From positions 1-64,000 of the forward strand of contig JALQPE010002845.1 of NCBI GenBank assembly GCA_030407315.1: DNA of 64,000 bases, written 5' to 3'. A model generated the notes under the pieces. It was not told the origin of the DNA. It made no database searches and saw nothing but the letters and a program-made list of their open reading frames with translations. This document shows positions 34,983 to 46,900 of this stretch, piece by piece. A program made the position numbers and the translations under genes. Numbering within the stretch: position 1 is the stretch's first letter; every line of letters starts with the position of its first letter. The DNA is from Asparagopsis taxiformis (lineage: Eukaryota > Rhodophyta > Florideophyceae > Bonnemaisoniales > Bonnemaisoniaceae).

Positions 34983-36799
34983 CGGGCAGAACCGCCGAGC
35001 CAAGAGCGGCACACGAACCAAGGAGGACGCCTGCAGATCTCATGGAGAAAACGGGCCAGGACCATGAGGCTCGCTCTAGCGCGTATGCGAAAAAGCGCGC
35101 CGGCATATCATCCTTGCCGTCTATTTCGTGTGCCCGCAGCGCCCAGCATTCTCGAATCGGTTCAGTCGATAACGTGACACCGCACAAAAACGTCAGCCGC
35201 GACGTCAGACGAAGTTTCACCGCGCCCTGCGCAATCGACGTTCTACCGCTGAATGACTTGGAACGGTCGCCGCACGCAATGGAGCGACGCCGCTCGCGAG
35301 CCGCTTACGCACCCGTCCGACAGGCCGCACATGATTCGTCGCTTGCGCGCCGCGTTACTACTCGCGTCAGCCATCCGCACGGAGGCAATCCACACTGGGC
35401 TAGACTAACTGGGAGTTGAACGCTTGCGCGAGCCTACAAACGAACGTTTTGTACTGCTGGTGCTAACACGCGTCGCGCAGAACGCCGTCGATGCGTGGGA
35501 ATCGAACCCACTCGCTTACGCCCTAGACGCCGCCCGCTGACCACCTGTGCGAGGTTCGGGAACCGCTGCGCAAGTCGCGCCAAGACTGCCAGGAGACACC
35601 ACGTATCACTCCTCGCCCGCGCTTCAACTACTCTTCGTTCGCCCTGCAGCTACTCGTCGCCCACGCGATGCAACCTTCAATAACCGCCTACCGCCACGCA
35701 GAGGTCGCGCCATGTCACGTACTGAGAGTCTCGCTCACGTATGTCGGCGCACAACCTGGAAAATGCGTGCAAGCCCGGCACCGACTAACTCCCTGACTGA
35801 CTCTAGGAGATGTGCGATGCGCTGGAACCAGCGATGGGTTTCGCGCGAAAATAGGGGAGCGGCTCCGAAATTGGGTGCGCAGTCTGGCCCGGCGGAATAG
35901 CAATCTGACCGTCCCGCAAAAATTGTCCCACGAGAAAATTGTTGGCGAAGGGACACCTGGATTGCCCCGCCGCCACACTGACCCCCACGCCGTGACAAGC
36001 CGTCCCTCGCTGCCGTCATTTGATTGGACGACAACACGCGCAGACTCCAGCGAGCATCTCGAACTCGGTGGAAAGACGCAGTCATCTGGACGTACGCCGG
36101 TCTCCACCGAGAATATAGTGGCATTCACGCGCGCATCTCCCCCTCAGCGAAAGCGCGGAGAATGAGGCCTAGTCTACAAAAAGAAAGAGGCGACCCACAC
36201 GGGAGCCCGCGAATAAGGCCCCTTCGCCCCGCTCTAGCCATGGAACAGCGGATGCGATAGTGAGACACGAACGTAGGTAGCAAGCGAGGCGACGCGAAGG
36301 CGAAAAACCAAGGCGCGTAGCAACGAACCGAAGACGCGACCGCGAGCGAACGCGTGATGGAATTAACCCGCGGCGGCGAGAACCACGCGCGACGAACCGA
36401 CGAAGCGAACGCATTACGACGATCGCGCTCCGGCGTACCGGCCGCCCCAACTCACCCCGTTAACCCCCCTCTCAAGCCCCACAACACACGCAAACCAACG
36501 CATGCTGGAAACAACGGCACGTGTTGATGGCCGACTTCGTCCGGTTGTCCCCCGAACGGCGACGTGGACAACGGGCACATACGGCTTTGAGCCACGACAC
36601 GCGCGTCCTTGCTGAAGGCACACCGACGCTTGCGTGCCTCATGATCTGGCACGCCGCGTACCGGCCGGCCCCCAGCGTCACACTACCGCGCGTGTACCAA
36701 GTGGAGGAACCAAGAGGCGGGAAGGGCGACACGTAGATACCAACAAGACGAGTTTATTGCAAGGAGAATGTAATGAGTGCTAACTGAACGGAGCAAGAA
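34983..36799. other. GC-rich untranslated part of outer element
   Basis: No supported gene. Open frames here follow the CpG-rich composition. A 17-nt imperfect palindrome with a tRNA T-arm look (35495-35511) is noted but rejected as a tRNA gene. Confidence 0.5.
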
Positions 36800-39622
36800 T
36801 CAGGACGGAGGTGCGCGCGTGTCATCGTCTCGACGCGTGTGACGGCTTGACGAACTACCCGCCGTATTGCGCGAACGAGCGCGGCTCGAAGCCGTATCTG
36901 CCTGGTGACCGCGTCGCCGCTCGGGATTCAGCACCCGAACGACGCGCCCATCATGTACGCCAATCCGAAGGGGAGGAATACTAGTGCGACCCGTCGAAGC
37001 CGCGGCCGCGCGCGAACGCGTCATGGGCCGTGCACCGCCGCGTCCTGAGCCAACGCTCCCCGCAACGCCACGTACCGCCTCTGCGCGCAACTCGCTCACG
37101 GACTGCGTTTCGCCAGCTGACTCTTTCTCGCCCACGGACCCAGTCGGGGACCGCTGCAGGAAGCCAACGATATCGTTCAACGCCGAACCCAACCGGTGCG
37201 CGCGTTCGATAGTGTCTTGAACCTTGAGCACGGTATCCCTTTCTCGCGCGCGATATTCGTCGCGCACCGCAGCGATACGAGCTGACGACCGCCCCCTTTC
37301 TGCTTCCAAATTGGCCTCGGCTTCGACGAGCACACTCTGCGCCGTCTGCTGAGCAGTCACCGCAGCGTCACAGCGAGTTCGAAGATTCGCTAGCGCCGCC
37401 CGATCACCCTCAGCCTCCTTCCTGTACGCCGCTGCACGACCTTGCAACTTCCCGATGTCTTCGTGCATACGCTCAATACGCGCAGCGTCTTCGTCGACCT
37501 TGCGTTTTAGCGCGGCTTCGCGCTCCTCCGATTCCGCCAACGTCTTCCGAGTCTCGCGCAGGACCGACACGGCTTCGTCACGTGCCTCAGACGCATCATC
37601 GCGCGCCTTGATAGCCTCGTCGAGCGCTCTGGTGGCCGCGCTAAGTCGCCCCAAAGCCTCGTCGCGAGCTTGCGCGACCGATGTCACGCGCGACAACGCT
37701 TCATCTCGACCCTGCTTGGCCGAAGAAAGTTGAGTTTGTAGCCCGTCTTCCGCCGACGAACCAGCGACCGCACCAGCGTCGTCACCAGCCACCACCGTGG
37801 GCGCTTCTGCACTCTCGCCAACAACCGCCGGACCCGATGCTGCACCGCTAGCCGTCGCCGCACTTGCACCCGCTTCGCCAGGCATGTTGGCGGCGCCTTG
37901 GTCTTGAGTGGCTTTCTTCAGTTCTTGTAACTCGTTGTACACCTTTACGTACTCCGCACGCAACGCCGCGTCTAACTGCGCAACGTCGATAGGAGCCCGT
38001 AGTGCTTCGGAGAACAACGAGTAGCGCCCATCGCGGAATCGCCGGCGCTCAACGGCCAACAACGCGGCCATCACAAGGTACTGCGCATATTCCCGCGAGT
38101 TCGTTGCGCGCATCACATGCAACTCGTTAGAAGACAACGCCGACAAGACAGCATCCACGGTAACAACGTCGCCCGCTTCTAGATGCGCAAACGCGCTACG
38201 TGAAGGGTTGCGCGGCGACTTCAATAGCAAGTGAGGGATCTCTGTATGCCTGTGAACTCCGAGCGCGCCATGCGCCCAATCCACGACGCCGCGTTCCGCG
38301 CTCCACGGTAGCCACTGGCCACCTTCATTGAAGTCCACGCCGGGAGCCACGTCGAAGACAGGCGTCTCGTCCCATGGACACGCGCGATGCTCCGACAAGA
38401 GACTTTCTAAGTGCGCGACTGAATAGGTGCCGCCACGAACGACCGCCGCAGCGCCGACGCTATCGATACCGGCGATGAGCCGGTCGCTCAAGCGAACGAA
38501 ACGACGCTCGACGAACGCGACATGAAGCCAGGCGCAGGCCACCATCACGACCCATTCGCTAAGCGCCACGGCCCAGAAGTAGGAACGCGTCTCGACCGGA
38601 ACATCAAGACCAAGAAGGACAGATGGTGCATAATGGAAGACGCACGGCAGGGGAACGGATAGCGATTCGGGAGCGTCAGGCCAGTCGCGCGGGTCGTAGC
38701 GCGGGAAGAAGGAACTCACGCGATCTTCTGGGAACTCTCGAAATTCGACGTCGCGATGCGTAACGAAGTAACAGGTCGTGCGACGCAAGCGCAATTCACG
38801 ACGCGCCTCGGAGCGCATCCCCGCGTCGAAAAACCAAGGCTCACTAACTTCTCCCTCCCGTTCAACATCATTCCAGGGGACGCCGCCGTCCAACAAGAAA
38901 CCGGCGCTAGGCGCCGCCGCCCAGGGGTCAAGATGCGCGAACTCGTCGCGGCGCATTGTGCGAAGACGCGCCAAGTGCCGCACCAACCGCTCATCCGCCG
39001 CGTCCTCCAGGAAGTAAGTGTCGCAAGGAAGGTTCGAAGGTACAGCCAAGTCGCACCACGCCGCCTCGCGTCGCGCATCCCATACGGCTTGCGCGTTCTT
39101 GTGGCCAGGTAGTACCGCATAGCGGTTGACATCGGCGATACGCGTCCATAGGAAACGCCGAGGAAAATATTGGACGCGACTCAATTCGGACCAAGTTGGC
39201 ATCGCGCGCGGCAGGAACCGGAACGCAGAAGGGTCGTCGTAACGCGCACGCGGAGCGGCGACGGGGACGCGCTGCGCAGCCGAAGGGAGCGACACGGAAG
39301 AAGGGGCAGGTACGGAACGAAGAGGCACGCTAACGTTGGCACGACTCCCAGCCGCGGGTGTAGCGGTTACATCCACTGTCGCAACAACACCCGATGACGC
39401 ACCGACATTATCCGCGTTATGTGCACTTGACGACGCGGCAACTGGCGCGCTGGCCGACGAAGCTTGGGCCATTGACAGATAAAATGGGCTCTCAGGGCTC
39501 ATAGGAGATGGCGAAGCGGGACGCGGAGTCGCCGATGGCGAACGTATCGGCGCCGCAGCTTCTTCACCAGAAGGAACGCTGGCGCGCAGCCAGCTGGGGA
39601 GAGTATCACCGTCCTGCGCCAT
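36800..39622 (-). CDS. 940-residue antisense ORF with long coiled coil, inside outer retroelement
   Basis: Intact, starting at ATG 39622 (MAQDGDTL). The N-terminus is Ala/Ser/Pro-rich. A folded-looking central part follows (about residues 120-560; e.g. PRRFLWTRIADVNRY, FFPRYDPRDWPDAPESL, VFHYAPSVLLGLD). Then come a Gly/Ala/Thr-rich hinge and a long heptad-rich coiled coil (about 620-830) with repeated A-R-D-E-A-L units, and a basic Ser/Arg tail. It shares the outer element's CpG-rich codon use and lies wholly between pol and the 3' LTR on the opposite strand. I do not recognise the family. Some plant Ty3/gypsy elements carry antisense ORFs in this position; whether this one is related is unknown. 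It begins 183 nt from the LTR, so the LTR could drive it. Confidence 0.7.
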   Translation of the reverse strand: MAQDGDTLPSWLRASVPSGEEAAAPIRSPSATPRPASPSPMSPESPFYLSMAQASSASAPVAASSSAHNADNVGASSGVVATVDVTATPAAGSRANVSVPLRSVPAPSSVSLPSAAQRVPVAAPRARYDDPSAFRFLPRAMPTWSELSRVQYFPRRFLWTRIADVNRYAVLPGHKNAQAVWDARREAAWCDLAVPSNLPCDTYFLEDAADERLVRHLARLRTMRRDEFAHLDPWAAAPSAGFLLDGGVPWNDVEREGEVSEPWFFDAGMRSEARRELRLRRTTCYFVTHRDVEFREFPEDRVSSFFPRYDPRDWPDAPESLSVPLPCVFHYAPSVLLGLDVPVETRSYFWAVALSEWVVMVACAWLHVAFVERRFVRLSDRLIAGIDSVGAAAVVRGGTYSVAHLESLLSEHRACPWDETPVFDVAPGVDFNEGGQWLPWSAERGVVDWAHGALGVHRHTEIPHLLLKSPRNPSRSAFAHLEAGDVVTVDAVLSALSSNELHVMRATNSREYAQYLVMAALLAVERRRFRDGRYSLFSEALRAPIDVAQLDAALRAEYVKVYNELQELKKATQDQGAANMPGEAGASAATASGAASGPAVVGESAEAPTVVAGDDAGAVAGSSAEDGLQTQLSSAKQGRDEALSRVTSVAQARDEALGRLSAATRALDEAIKARDDASEARDEAVSVLRETRKTLAESEEREAALKRKVDEDAARIERMHEDIGKLQGRAAAYRKEAEGDRAALANLRTRCDAAVTAQQTAQSVLVEAEANLEAERGRSSARIAAVRDEYRARERDTVLKVQDTIERAHRLGSALNDIVGFLQRSPTGSVGEKESAGETQSVSELRAEAVRGVAGSVGSGRGGARPMTRSRAAAASTGRTSIPPLRIGVHDGRVVRVLNPERRRGHQADTASSRARSRNTAGSSSSRHTRRDDDTRAPPS

Positions 39623-39793
39623 GGCGAAAGCGACCGCGTGCGACGACGAGCGAAACAACGAATGCGAGTGACCGAGGAGAGAAGGAGGATAGAAAGAGAG
39701 AGAGAGGATCGACAGGAGAAGAGTGGACAGAGAGAAGGAAAAGGCAAAGGATACGCAGGAAGAGATGACGCGCGGGGACGCGCTGTGATTTTA

Positions 39794-39804
39794 GTCGGGG
39801 GGAG
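39794..39804 (+). other. Polypurine tract of outer element
   Basis: GTCGGGGGGAG immediately precedes the TGTGGTG start of the 3' LTR. Confidence 0.6.
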
Positions 39805-40595
39805 TGTGGTGCAATTTATGCCGCTAACGCGAACGCGGGTTGAAGCGATATCGACGAGTTGAGTCCGCGTGCATCCGCGCTGAGTTAGTTAGTAAGCGAG
39901 CGTACGCGTGGCGGATCGATTACGTGTCACGGTGCACCTGCGCGAACGCGTGCGATTGCGAACCCGGCGCCACGTGTAGCGATTTCGACGAATTCCCCTT
40001 TTATTTCCCTTTTTGGGTTTTTTATGACGAAAGTCTTTTTCCCAAATATTTCCCTTTTTCGCGTGCGAGCGAGCGGCCGCCGGCCGGCCACGCAAGGACA
40101 GCCTGTCATGAGTAGTTAGCTACTAATGGTCGTTCAGCTTTGCACCTTACCAATAAACAGCCAGCATCTTCGCAGCTACGAGTTAAGCGTTTAGCGAATC
40201 GCGAGGACCGATTGCGTTGAAACGTTGCGTGCGGGTTGCTCACGATCGCCGACGTTCGCGTGCGCGCTGCGCATAAACCGATCGTCGAACCGCGTCGCAC
40301 CGCGATAGCGCGCGTTGCGTCGCACGCCACTAGGCCAGGGATTTACGACCCCTGTGTGGATCGCGTTGTGCTCGAGTTTACTCGGTGATCTCCCCCTGAG
40401 ATCACGGTTTGCGCCGGCCCGCGAATCCCGTGTTGCGATCGTTCCCTACGCGTTCCGCCGTTGTACCACCCGTTCGCCAGCGCGACCGAGCGACGCGCGA
40501 ACGCAAGTTCAACCAGCGCGTTACGGTTCACCTCGCCCTGACACGGCTGCAATTCTAGAACTCCCTTAGCGATCGCCACCCCGGCTGGTCCTACA
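39805..40595 (+). repeat. 3' LTR of outer element
   Basis: 791 bp beginning TGTGGTGC and ending CCTACA (TG..CA), with an AATAAA signal at about 40151. The left border is set by the polypurine tract. The right border is set independently: the ParB-like reading frame of the next gene resumes at 40597 and aligns with the intact paralog from its first codon. The presumed target duplication is CTCTC (40596-40600), but the 5' partner is missing from the window. Confidence 0.75.
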
Positions 40596-43290
40596 CTCTC
40601 GTCATATTAGGGAAGGGAGAGTGCTTGAGCTGAAGGAGAAGTTCTTTAGGGAAGGATTCACCTCCTCAATCTCCCGAATCCTTGCCTGCAAAATGCCCGT
40701 TCCTAGTGAAGGCAGCACAACCCCCACCCTTCAAACCTTTTACATCGATGGTGGCCATCGCGTTGCGGCTCTCCAGAAGTGCATTCGTGAAGACCCGGAA
40801 GGGCAACATCCGTATGCTGCTTCATTCAGGAACATCGATGTGGCTTTGATCAGGCGCCCAGGGACAGAAGAAGTTTCCGATGAGTACTTCACACCTTTTG
40901 AAGTACTCGGGCTGTCCATTCAAGCAAACACACTCACACATGATGTTGCCCTTGTTTCTTTGGCAGACCGAGTGTGTTCTGTGGTCCAACTGCTCACGAC
41001 CAAGGACATGCTGGGTGAACCGAATCGGAAGTGCATTCAGGTCATCATGGACAGCCAGTTGTCGATATCGAAACTGGGCTACCAAGCCATCAACAAGCAC
41101 GTGACTGCTGCGAAAGGCTTCCGGACTGTGAACAACAAAGCGCTTGAGTTCTGGAGTTCCGTACCGAGCATGTTCACCAAGGACATTCTCGCTGCGGAAC
41201 AGGAAAGGGCCGTTAAAGAAGGCCGTGACATCAACGACGATGTCTTCAAGCAGTCCGTAGACATGTATGGCTGCAACATGGATCTCGTTTTCATGGCAGA
41301 CTTCCGTCGCGGCTCGGAGTATCAGCAAAGGTTCATCTTGCTCATAACAGCTCTCTGGACACGCATGCGAGACCTGCGTCAGTTGAGTAGGACGACAAGA
41401 GGATTTGGTAATCCTTTCGTTCGTGTTTTGATTGAAGTGTTCAAGATGTCCGAGCCGGTTGCTGCTCACAAAATGATGGAGCCTCCGCTCGAACATTTCT
41501 ATTCTGAGCTCAAGAACACTGGGTCAGGAAAGGAGACTGTCATTGCGAACAGTATCGCTGAGACCCTCCTGCACTTCAATACCGACGAAAACAGCGGTAC
41601 AAAGCATGCTCTCGTCTCCGACGAAATGTATGAGCAACTTCGCTTTTCCACGGGCGTTGTGGACATGGAAGAAGACCAAAGGGTCATTGTTCATAATGAA
41701 CAGCCATCTGAAGATGCGCCGAAGCCATCTACGCCCCAATCAGATGAGCCTTCTACCCCTTCTACCCGTTCTGGTCCTACTCCTCCTGCCCCTTCTACCC
41801 CTCCTGCTCCTCGTGCTCATTCTACCCCTTCTACTCCTTCTACTCCTTCTACCCTTCTACCCCTTCTACTCCTGCTCCTACTACCCTCCTGCTCCTGCCG
41901 CTTCCGTTCCCGCCCCTTCCACCCCTCCTGCTACCCCTCCTGCTCCTGCCGCTTCCGTTCCCGCCTCTTCCACCCCTCCTGCTACCCCTCCTGCTCCTGC
42001 CACTTCCGTTCCTGCAGTTGAGCAGGCTCAAGGAACCCCTGATGCCACTGTGGCAGGTTCTGAGAAGCAATTCGGATCTGTTCTCCTCCGTCTCCCTCTC
42101 AATGCACCACCGCTTGCGGTGAATGAGCCAGTCGAGACACTTCGCAGGTCAAAACGGCAGAGAACGGAGAGTCTACGGGTTGGCGGCGACAGTCAGGCAG
42201 AGTGGGAGGTAGAAGAAGAGTCCGAAGAGCCCCTTCCGAAGCGCAGAAGACTCGAAGTGAAACTTTCAACGGAAGAGATTCCATTGTTCAGCGATGAGCA
42301 AGAAAATCCCCTCCCCGACAGGGTAGTCGATGAACGGATTATGGATATTCTCCCGAACACCATACCGTCAGACTCTAGGGTCAAGTACTATATCGACAGC
42401 AAGCTGTACGAAACAATCCGACAGGAGATTTTGAGTGCAGCTGCTGCCGATATGAACTGTATAGCGTGCAGTGGTCCAGCTTGCTGTGCAGAGAAGTTCT
42501 TTGCAACAGCTAGGTCAACTCTCAATCTCTTGGGTGCCCATGTACTCAGTGGTATCTTCCGTTCTTCGACTGTGGGCAACGCAGCACATGAACTGTTCAC
42601 GTTCTACGCCCAGAAGTTCAAACCTGTTCATTCTTCTGCTGAAGACAGTTCCAATGATCCCTGGCATCAGATTCGAAACAAGGGTGAGGTAACAGCAGAG
42701 CAACAGGCCTCTCGTTTGGGAAGGTTCTCTATCTCAAGGAAGAAGATTTGCGACGATCTCGAGCAGATGGATGAACATCAATTCAAGAACAAGATGATTC
42801 TCGAGGTCGGCAAAGCAATCTGTGCCGAGCTAATGTACTTGGGCCTAGGAATCCATGAGCCTGTGGCCTTTCTAAAACCGGTTTACGTCTTTTGCTGACC
42901 TCTGATGGTGCTCCAGATCAAGACTTGCACACAGACCTACCGGTGGTCATCAATGATTCCGATTTCCCACCTGGAAGATCGTACTTTCTGATGGCAAGCG
43001 CGGCTGATGGGTTCTGGCTTCGTGGAGCGTATTTCAGCCACGTCTGTTTGACGCGTGCAGACGCTGAGAAGTACAAGACGCCTGTTATGGACATCTACGT
43101 GCCACCGTATTCTCTCTTCATCGGTCGTGGTGACTTCTACCATGGAGGCAAAGGATTCAGTAGTTCAGCGGAAAATCGCCTAACGTATGGTCTTCCGGTT
43201 CGTTCTCATCTCTACCTTTTAAGTGACGAAGAAGAATTGGCGGATGCTATCGAAACAGTCAACTACTGGGATGCACCTAGTGCGCGATAA
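40596..43290 (+). pseudogene. ParB-like / 2OG-Fe(II) oxygenase fusion, paralog 1, 5' end cut off by LTR insertion
   Basis: The frame starts abruptly after the LTR. Its first residues SRHIREGRVLEL align with SRLVRPGRVNEL of paralog 2 (59200-62326), so the N-terminus was lost to the retroelement. Domains in order: a ParB/Srx-type domain with the signature DGGHRVAAL (near 40747), a conserved helical region (to about 41600), and a Pro/Ser/Thr-rich linker of near-tandem units (41740-42030). The C-terminal domain has HTD (42928-42936) and a distal His in GDFYHGGKGF (43141), followed by R..Y..P.R, the HxD...H...R layout of 2-oxoglutarate/Fe(II) dioxygenases. The frame slips once inside the Pro-rich repeats (near 41860) and once near 42870. 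The product would be a DNA-binding or CTP-binding ParB-like module tethered to an oxygenase; the substrate is unknown. Confidence 0.75.
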
Positions 43291-43622
43291 TCTGCAAGAA
43301 TACTGCTTTGCCTCTCCCTCTACAGGCAGCATCTGCCAATCCTAAGCTAGCTTCGGTAGTATACTTCCTTTACCACAACTAAATCTATCCTATTCATGAC
43401 TTTGAAAATATTAGCACGGTCAGTCTACTGCACTATTAGATTTCCTCTACCTCTCACCCCGCATAGCTTCTACACCCTACATCGTACAGACTGATCTCTT
43501 TTCCTTTCCTACATGCATGGCACAGTTTTGCAAGACTGCCACAATTCCACATCACTCGAGTAACCAAGGTCTTGAATTGTTCTTCTTAGTATACTAACTA
43601 TAGTTGAGATGCAAACCTGGCA

Positions 43623-43716
43623 GCCAATGGAATTGCTGCACCTGGGCTTTGCCATGCCAAAATAATACCGGGTATTATTTTGGCATGGCAAAGCCCAGGT
43701 GCAGCAATCCATTGGC
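43623..43716. repeat. 94-bp near-perfect palindrome
   Basis: Starts GCCAATGGA and ends with its complement. The arms meet at the centre AATAATACCGGGTATTATT, with one inserted base in the left arm. It looks like a minute inverted-repeat element. The 10-bp stretch immediately around the centre is shared with 49770-49790 and 49860-49880. Confidence 0.9.
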
Positions 43717-43735
43717 TACCGCTGCGTTCATGACA

Positions 43736-43831
43736 GCCAATGGCAGAGCTGCACTTGGGCTGGCCACACCCAAAATAATACAGGGTATTATTTTGGCATG
43801 GCAAAGCCCAGGTGCAGCACTATCATTGGGC
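43736..43831. repeat. Diverged second copy of the palindrome
   Basis: Same family as 43623-43716, but the left arm differs at several positions (GCACTTGGGCTGGCCACACC) while the right arm is nearly identical to that of the first copy. The arms therefore evolve unequally. Confidence 0.85.
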
Positions 43832-43978
43832 GTGGGCTGATTGGCACCGCTCAGCAAATGAAAGTCTGTTAATATCGCTCAGGTAGATTGTAGTACTACA
43901 ACGTTGTACGAGTTCAGATGCAAGACTTTTTATTGCTGATGGTACTCTTGATATCTGTAATTGGACGCCTAAACTGTC

Positions 43979-46900
43979 CTACTTCTCTGCAGTCCAGTAG
44001 CGCGATCCATAGTCAACGAATATCTCTTCCCCAGCTCGAACATCTACTATAACCTGCGCTAGGATGAGATCAGGTTTTGCTACTGCATACTTGAAGTCGA
44101 AAGTAGGATTGACGTCTTTGTGAACTCGGAACTCTGCATTTTTTCTGCGTTGCACATTTGCAACTCTCTCCATTCCGTCAATGGTCCTACTGTCGTTGAG
44201 GTAGCTGCAGACATTGTATTCCGCTGGTACAAGATATATCTTGTCGACCGGTGCTTCTTCTCCGATGACACTGGTATCCATCTCCATGTTGAAGTTTTGG
44301 AATCTTTCACCAGTACAACCGAACCCGTCCGGTCCGTACAAGCGACTGCGTTGCGGTTCATTCTCCCCAATCTTCCCGTATAAAATTGTCCCATTATACC
44401 ATCCAACAACAGAGCCCCTCTCTAAATCTTCTGCGGCAAAAACCCCCAATCCTCCCTCTCGAACTGTCGATGCAGCAACAATAACGTTGTGAAAGGAGGC
44501 ATCTACTGCAACCATCATCTCAGGGTCAACGGAGAAAACCTTGCCTAAATCTTCTACGCCCCATTCATTCATTGGGACTTCGGCAAGTCTTCGGAGCATG
44601 CTTTGATCCCGCGCAACAGAGGAGACAAATCGCAACATATGCAGTGGTAGTGAAGATACCGACGGGAATCCATCAGGCGCATCACTTCTATGTCGAAGTC
44701 TTTCACTTCCTACATTGCTCCTTATCGAGTAATTCCATTCTTTGTTAGCGAGAATACTCGATATGTCATTTTTGGTTGCCTCCCCAAAAACTCCATCTCG
44801 ACCTTGCCTAACAAAGCAATCCAGCAACAACGGCTGAGCTGATCCATGGCATGTGGCGTCTTTTTCACATCCAATAAACTTGCGATACAGACCATCTCTC
44901 ATTGTCATGCAAGCTATTGCAGTAGAATACGTTCCGGAGAATAGATCTACCACAATGTCTCCTGGCTTTGAAAACCTTGAAATAAGCTCTCGAAGTATGG
45001 ACAGAGGCTTCTGCTCCGCACGTAGCCTTTTGTCTTCGAAGTTCAATGACTCACCAGGTCCGAGCTTTGGGCAGTTGTCGATTGCGTTCACGTACCCTGG
45101 ATGTCGTGAAAGGTCACGGTTATGCAAAGAATAATCAACCATTTCAAACGCGGCAGCTCCCATCCCACGTTTGAAACTGTGCACAACAAACTCGTGAATG
45201 TTGTGTAATGAACACGATTTGTTCATTGGGTTTTGGATGAATACGTAGGGACGACGGCTTAGAATGAGAGGAACATCGTCTGTACGCATGGATTGTTCCC
45301 CGCTTTCTGCATTTTGAAGAGCTTCTCCCCACCCAACCAACTGTTTGATACTGGAAAATATCAGGGCATGTCCTCCAGGGCGCAGCATTCGAGAAATGTC
45401 CTTTCCAGTACGAAACATTTTTGCGCTATTGATGTCATCATACTCTGAATTGGTCTTGCCTTTCTCCCTCCGCGTGTTGAAGGGTGGATCGGTGAGCACA
45501 AGTTGTGCTTGTCCATCAATAGTATTCCTGAAAGCATGCCAATGGAATCAGTGTTAACCTGGTGCACTAACCTCGAGGCTGTACAGTTGTAAGCTACGCA
45601 AAATCTCTTCATGACCTTTTTCAATTGCACAATATGATCCGGTACCCCCTCTTCCTCACTCACTGCCTCCGCTGACGGTGTATCCTCCGCAACATCTTGC
45701 ATAACCGTGTCCATTGCGGACGAAGCCCTCCCATCCATGCTGGATGTATACTGGGATCCAGAGTCATTGGTAGGTTTCCTTCCACCTGTACCTAAACGGC
45801 GAGTGCTGTGCTGCATTGATTCATTCGACTCAAGACGATCTCTTTCTCGAGAAAGAGATCTGGATGCTGCGTTGCGCTGTTCAGTCTCGTAAAGAATTTT
45901 CAAGTCGCAGACATCAACTGGCTTCACACGCATTTCACGGTTCCAGTTCTTCCATACCTTGAGTCTTTCGTGACCATCCAATGCGATGGATTGTTCTATT
46001 CTTGCTTCGATGAAGGCGTTCAATCCGAACCGGTCAGGCTGATGGAAAAATTTAGTGCGCAGCCCTTCCATCTGGTTCGTACTTGATCCGAATACACCAA
46101 TGCCTATCATACAGTCATACACAGACACTAGTACGGCTTCTGTCAAAGACCTCAACCTTGCATCAACAGAGATATCCAAAGTGCCTGGATAACCTGCATT
46201 CTCGCGGAGTTTCACTACCGGGGACGGAAGCAGAAGATCTGAGTAGTGGTCAGGATGTGCCCACCCGTCAGTACGATTAGCAAGACAGATGAATTGGAAT
46301 TTCTCAGAGTCGAAAACCATGTATGGGCGACACATCATGTAGGCGCTTTCGAAGCCCAGAATCATCGCTGTTGTATCCCAGGCAGACATGACCCTTTCCA
46401 AAACGACACCCACAGACTCTCCGTTTGCTCTTGTGCGCTGGAAAGGGGCGAATGTAGAAGTCTCTGTATCCCTCCCAGTTCTACGACGCTTCCTACCCCG
46501 GCGAATGGGTGCATTTCTGCGTCTAGTGAGGGCAATGTGCACAAATGAAATCATAAACATCAGCCTTACAAATACTTTATCTTCTTCTGTTAATGTTCTA
46601 CCCTGTGCACTTCTTCCAGAACGGAAATACTCACAGGTGAGGACTTCGCGACACAATGGAGAAGCAATTTCACCACTTGTAGACATCCCAAACAGCTGCT
46701 CGCCGACTGATGCTCTTTTCTCGAGAGATGTGGGAAACTCCTTCATCGCAAAATTGTTCTGAACTTCCACCGGCCTTCCCCATACAATACAGAACAACTG
46801 CCACAGACAGCGAACCATTTTGGGATTGGGTTCTTCTATGCGACTGTAGGGGCGAAGCACACGAAGAATTGACAAGCAACTCTCGTACTGTGGCTGCCTC

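Larger units (their letters stand above)
16006..40595 (+). mobile_element. Outer Ty3/gypsy chromodomain retrotransposon, 5'-truncated, split by a nested element
   Basis: Order on the plus strand: gag C-terminus, pol (protease, RT, RNase H, integrase, chromodomain), long GC-rich tail with an antisense ORF, polypurine tract, 3' LTR. The 14.2-kb inner element (17776-32010) sits in the RT coding region. Without it the element is about 10.3 kb. The 5' LTR, leader and most of gag are absent. Codon use is strikingly CpG-rich (GCG, CGC, CGA, ACG) and unlike the genes to its right. The right end falls within the ParB-oxygenase paralog at 40596. Confidence 0.85.
43291..43978. other. Intergenic region between convergent genes, with two palindromes
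   Basis: No gene. AT-rich with T-runs, plus the two palindromes at 43623-43716 and 43736-43831 listed separately. Lies tail-to-tail between the ParB-oxygenase and ParB-methyltransferase-SET genes. Confidence 0.6.

Noticed and set aside
35495..35511. tRNA gene on the minus strand (GTGGG TTCGATT CCCAC)
   Set aside because: A perfect T-arm look, but no matching acceptor stem, D-arm or anticodon arm could be built around it.
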